Below are positions 55,100 to 64,000 of a stretch of DNA of 64,000 nt, piece after piece (position 1 is the first letter of the stretch; every line of letters starts with the position of its first letter). The stretch lies in NCBI GenBank assembly GCA_963693365.1, contig CAVNZM010000010.1, positions 8,246,001 to 8,310,000 of the forward strand, in the 5' to 3' direction. This DNA comes from Amoebidium appalachense. Its lineage: Eukaryota > Ichthyosporea. Position numbers and translations under genes: made by a program. The notes beneath the pieces were generated by a model that made no database searches, was not told the origin of the DNA, and was given only the letters and a program-made list of their open reading frames with translations.

Positions 55100-55465
55100 T
55101 GTGCTGAGCTAGTGTGAATATCAGTATAAATCTTGTACGCCCCAGTGCTAATATCAGATATAATCTTGTACATCAGTTCTAAGCTACGTGAATATTAGTA
55201 TTGCATGCTGTGAGATATACTATGATATATATCAATATGCATGCGAATATCAGTATTATCTTGTACATGTGCTGACCTGGTGTGAATATCAGTATAATCT
55301 TGCACGCACCAGTGCTGAGCTGTGAATATCAGTATAATCTTGTACATCAGTGCTGAGCTGACAGTGTGAATATCAGTATGCACGCTGTGAATATCAGTGC
55401 TGAGCTGTGAATATCAGTATGCATGCTGTGAATATCAGTATCATAGTACATGTGCTGAGCTGTGA
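55100..55465. repeat. Minisatellite with unit around GTGAATATCAGTATAATCTT
   Basis: About nine to ten variable copies of a unit of roughly 25-40 bases combining gtgaatatcagtataatctt, gtacatcagt and gctgagct. Copy length varies through loss of sub-blocks. Confidence 0.8.
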
Positions 55466-55499
55466 ATGAACATGCATGCAACGAGTACACGTCTGCATA

Positions 55500-59341
<3,842 letters not shown>

Positions 59342-59350
59342 TATATAAAG
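59342..59350 (+). promoter_or_regulatory. TATA box of the choloylglycine-hydrolase-family gene
   Basis: TATATAAAG lies about 120 bases upstream of the start codon, in the position expected for a short 5' untranslated region. The nearby upstream sequence AGCCAATCGG contains a CCAAT pentamer. Confidence 0.65.
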
Positions 59351-59462
59351 CTCCGTCGCCGCTGGTGTCCTGCATTCAAATCGGCCACAGAGACTTAATC
59401 TTCTAGGCCTACATACACAACACTATTTACATCGCATCCATTGCTCGCGCAGACTGTGCAAA

Positions 59463-60740
59463 ATGCCATGCCAAACCCTCAATATGAACTCCGTTCTGCT
59501 TCTTGCCGGTGCCACTGCTCTGCTGTTGACGCCGTCTGTCCAGGCATGCAGCGACTTCCTGCTGCGCTACCCAATCACCCAAGACCAGAGCACCTCGTAC
59601 ACAGTGTCTGCACGCACAGTCGACTTTGGCAACCCGGACATACACGCCAACTTGCACGCCGTCCCTGTGGGCACAGTGGTGGAGCTTATGGGCGGCAAGG
59701 ACTGCAATAATTGCGCCATTACAAACGTCACAGCAAAGTACGGGCATGTCTATGCAGACACCCTCAACGACACCCGTGCAGCCATGGACGGCCTGAACAC
59801 TGCCGGTCTGTCTGGCGCCTTCCAGGAGCTCCTTAGCCCCTATGGCACCTTGTACCCAAAGCACGTCATGGAAGACACCCGGCCTGCCCTGGCCTCCTAC
59901 AGCCTCATCACCTACATGCTCGCCATGTGCGACACTGTCGACTGTGTCAAGAACGAACTCGGAGCCCACCAAGTGGTCGAGGGGTCCTCCCGTGCCCTGG
60001 ATCTGATGCCGGGTGGGACTTACGGCTCCCACTTGCAGTTCCACGACCGCGCAGGAAAGTCGCTGGTGGTCGAGTTTATTGGTACAAACTTCTCCTCTTT
60101 CGCCCCGCTGTGCTTCAACTCCACTGAGCCCATGCACAAGTATGCCGAGCAGGCGGGTGCCCGTGTGTGCCTTTACGACAACGTGGTGAAGGTGATGACC
60201 AACGAACCCAACTTTGAGCAAATGCTTTCTAACCTGACTGGTCGCCTCGGGGGTATCGAGTATGAAGACATCTCCACTGTCCCAAACGCCACCATTGCCG
60301 AAGTTCTGCGTACATCAGGGGGGTTCACGCCAAGCAACCGGTTTGCGCACCTTGCCATGCTGCAGGAGTTGGGTGTGCGCAATGAGGGGCAGTGGGTGCT
60401 GGGCACAGACAACGATGAGCTCTCGTTTGCGCCCACCAACCCGCGGGACGACCACATCAGCGCCGCCACGGCCATGATTGGGCGTGTGACGGTGGCCAAG
60501 GGGCTTGTGGAGCTCGAAGCCAGCGGGCTGCAGGACTGGACCACCGCATACACCTTCGCCCGAGACCACGTCAGCGGGCTGTACTACTTCAGCACCCCCG
60601 CCATAAGGAATATGCGGGTTGTGGATCTGAGCAACCTTTTGCTTGGGAAGGACGGGGAGGGCCTTAAGCGCAAAATCCTGCCCCTTGCCAAGCCACTCGG
60701 ACCCAAGTACGAAGACGTGAGCATGGCATTGTGGGAATAG
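59463..60740 (+). CDS. Secreted choloylglycine hydrolase / penicillin V acylase family (Ntn) amidase
   Basis: An intronless 425-residue frame ending in TAG. The N-terminus has a signal peptide (MNSVLLLAGATALLLTPSVQA) directly followed by Cys29 (CSDFLLRYP). In this Ntn-hydrolase family the catalytic nucleophile is an N-terminal cysteine exposed by processing, so cleavage before Cys29 would activate the enzyme. Arg51 and Asp54 in SARTVDF match the conserved R-x-x-D pair after the nucleophile, and Arg293 in FTPSNRFAHLAML matches the family's late arginine. The C-terminal half has GLYYFSTPAIRNMRVVDLS, the family's closing beta strands. Length is somewhat greater than bacterial bile-salt hydrolases (about 320 residues). 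It probably hydrolyses an extracellular or lysosomal amide, such as an N-acyl lipid, N-acyl homoserine lactone or beta-lactam-like side chain; the substrate cannot be told from sequence. A bacterial origin by transfer is possible, but codon use looks like the neighbours. Confidence 0.85.
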   Translation: MPCQTLNMNSVLLLAGATALLLTPSVQACSDFLLRYPITQDQSTSYTVSARTVDFGNPDIHANLHAVPVGTVVELMGGKDCNNCAITNVTAKYGHVYADTLNDTRAAMDGLNTAGLSGAFQELLSPYGTLYPKHVMEDTRPALASYSLITYMLAMCDTVDCVKNELGAHQVVEGSSRALDLMPGGTYGSHLQFHDRAGKSLVVEFIGTNFSSFAPLCFNSTEPMHKYAEQAGARVCLYDNVVKVMTNEPNFEQMLSNLTGRLGGIEYEDISTVPNATIAEVLRTSGGFTPSNRFAHLAMLQELGVRNEGQWVLGTDNDELSFAPTNPRDDHISAATAMIGRVTVAKGLVELEASGLQDWTTAYTFARDHVSGLYYFSTPAIRNMRVVDLSNLLLGKDGEGLKRKILPLAKPLGPKYEDVSMALWE

Positions 60741-61101
60741 ACACTCGACATTTTTCAGCCATTCTCAGTATATGTACAGTCATATATCATAGTGTCACGG
60801 TGGCATGCTATATGTATATATGTGAACCGATCCCGCTATAGCCGATCGATGTTGCATGATCATGAATGCTTGTCATCCCAAAAGTACTCTGTAGCAAGGG
60901 TCAATTAATCTGAGTTCAAACAGTGTGTTGTAGACACTTCAGTGTGTACCTGCTACAGTTCTGAACGGTTGAAGTTTAATGTCGCATCAAAGTAAGCTTT
61001 AAAATAATAAAGAAGACTTGCTTCTAACAGCGGTGCCATATGTAGATGGTGAATGATAATGAGCATTCTCGGCCCTAAATGATCCGATGATGGTATTATT
61101 G

Positions 61102-61104
<3 letters not shown>

Positions 61105-61196
<92 letters not shown>

Positions 61197-61261
61197 CTCT
61201 CTCTCTCCCCCCCCCCCCCCCCCCCCCTCTCTCCCTCCCCCCTCCCCCCCCCCCCCCCCCC

Positions 61262-61300
<39 letters not shown>
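61105..61300. repeat. (CT)n and poly-C tract downstream of the hydrolase gene
   Basis: (CT)n at about 61105-61193 followed by C-runs to about 61300. The shorter counterpart is at 62163-62282 in the duplicated copy. Confidence 0.9.
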
Positions 61301-61303
<3 letters not shown>

Positions 61304-61690
61304 CCCCTTTCCCCTCCGCCAACCCCCCTCCTTCCTCCCCCTCCTTCCTCCCCCCACCTCCCCCTCCCAATTGCAACTCTCCAGCTCCCCTCTCTCTTCC
61401 CTCTCATTCTGTGATTTTTCTATTCTGATCTGGTCACCTCACCGTGAAACTTATGCCATTCACTTGGCTTCTGCCTGTAACACGGGGCAGAAGCTCTCGA
61501 GTGTGTGTGCATTTTGCTCTTACAGAACAATATTGTTAGTCGCATAAATCATCATTGATGTCCTACTGTAAAGAGTTATCAGTGCATAGGGGTAATTGGG
61601 GTGGGGGGGGGGGGGGGGAGGGGGAGAAAGCAGAAAAAATGTTGAAAGAGAAAAACTAAACAGCACTACGGAATGTGCGACACGGACACG

Positions 61691-61810
61691 ATGGATCTGA
61701 GCAACCTTGTTCTTGGGAAGGACGGAAAGGGCCCTAAGCGCAAAAGCCTGCCCCTTGCCAAGCCACTCGGACCCAAGTACGAAGACGTGAGCATGGCATT
61801 GTGGGAATAG
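61691..61810 (+). pseudogene. Duplicated 3' fragment of the choloylglycine-hydrolase-family gene
   Basis: The last 39 codons of the gene at 59463-60740 are repeated with the frame still open to the TAG (61808-61810). The first codon is ATG where the parent has GTG. Seven or fewer residue changes are seen (for example LVLGKDGKGPKRKSLPLAK). With no promoter, signal peptide or catalytic Cys it cannot make an enzyme. Confidence 0.85.
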
Positions 61811-62534
61811 ACACTCGACATTTTTCAGCCACTCTCAGTACATGTACAGTCATACTATGATATCATAGTGTCACGGTAGCCTAGCTGGAATACTATACCG
61901 ATCCTATAAATAGCCGATGTTAAATGCTAGTCATTCCAATAGTACTCTGTAGCAAGGGTCAGTTAATCTCAGTTCAAACAATGTAGTTGTAGACACTTCA
62001 GTGTGTACCTGCTACAGTTCTGCTTCAAACCGGTTGAAGTTTAAAGTTGCATCAATATAAACTTTAAAATAAAGACTTGCTTCTAATAGCGGTGCCATAT
62101 GTAGATCGTGAATGACAATGAGCACTCCCGGCCCTAAATGATCCGATGATGAAATTATTGCATTCTCTCTCTCCCCCCCCCGCTCCCCCCCCCCCCCCCC
62201 TCCCGGCCCCTCCCCCTCCGCCGGGCCCCTCCTTCCCCCCCCCCCCCCCCTTTCTCCCCCCCCCCCCCCCCCCCCCCCCCCCAATTTTAGCTCTCGAGCT
62301 CCCCTCTCTCTTCCCTCTCAGTCTGTGATTTTTCTATTCTGATCCCGTCACCTCACAATGGCCTATGCCATTCACTTGGCTCCTGCCTGTAACACCGGGC
62401 AGAAGCTCACTAGTGTGTGCGCAATGAGCTCTTTTCGCCTTTAAAGAACAATATTGTTAGTCGCATAAATCATCATTGATGTCTTATTATAAAGACTTAT
62501 GAGTGCATAGGGGTGGAACTCATTTTTTTTTTTT

Positions 62535-62565
<31 letters not shown>

Positions 62566-62637
62566 GGGGGAGGACGCAGAAAAAATGATTAAAGAGGAAA
62601 ACAAACCAGCTGCACTACGTAATGCGCCACGGACACA

Positions 62638-64000
<1,363 letters not shown>

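Larger units (their letters stand above)
60622..62637 (+). repeat. Tandem segmental duplication of about 1.07 kb
   Basis: Copy 1 (60622-61691) and copy 2 (61692 to about 62637) align end to end: the last codons of the hydrolase gene, its 3' flank, a (CT)n/(C)n tract, the block containing cataaatcatcattgatgtc, and a G-run followed by CAGAAAAAATG. Differences are scattered point changes and tract length; the (CT)n of copy 1 is about 90 bases and of copy 2 about 10. Confidence 0.9.

Overview
The window is nuclear DNA of an intron-rich eukaryote. Multi-exon genes use GT-AG introns of about 0.2 to 2 kb, stops include TAA, TAG and TGA, and introns and spacers are packed with poly-C/poly-G tracts, (CA)n/(GT)n, (GA)n and minisatellites. 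An animal/fungal-type mitochondrial DNA polymerase gamma, a TPX2-like spindle factor, a PRL phosphatase and a saposin-A-type secreted protein fit a unicellular opisthokont, possibly a holozoan such as an ichthyosporean or choanoflagellate. That assignment is inference. Most long open frames here are translated microsatellites and were ignored.

Layout. (1) 129-1774 (+): 3' end of an unrecognised gene. (2) 4247-5557 (+): last two exons of a PX-domain protein. (3) 13191-7610 (-): membrane-associated mpaB/rubber-oxygenase (DUF2236) family protein. (4) 16419-19620 (+): TPX2-like spindle assembly factor. (5) 26102-20361 (-): BET-type NET domain spliced in frame to a PRL/PTP4A phosphatase, the most novel architecture here. 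(6) 30271-29477 (-): intronless secreted protein with four saposin-A-like repeats, with a TATA box. (7) 31267-31727: hAT-like MITE with a perfect 8-bp target duplication. (8) 33604-52991 (+): DNA polymerase gamma catalytic subunit in about 23 exons, with an intact mitochondrial presequence but substitutions in all three exonuclease motifs, Asp to Asn in polymerase motif C, one frameshift and one in-frame TGA. (9) 53300-55000: cluster of tRNA-derived SINE-like copies. (10) 59463-60740 (+): intronless secreted choloylglycine-hydrolase-family enzyme with a TATA box, whose 3' end is tandemly duplicated downstream.

The genes do not form an operon or an obvious pathway; this is ordinary eukaryotic gene order. 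The points of biological interest are the NET-PRL fusion (a chromatin-reader interaction domain on a phosphatase that also lacks its usual prenylation motif), the possible pseudo-polymerase at the POLG locus, and the involvement of microsatellites and minisatellites at splice sites: (CA)n tracts end exactly at 3' splice sites, (GT)n tracts start exactly at 5' splice sites, and two minisatellites repeat the 5' splice site of POLG exons.

Exon boundaries were read by eye from splice consensus, reading phase and remembered family alignments. No search or RNA evidence was available.
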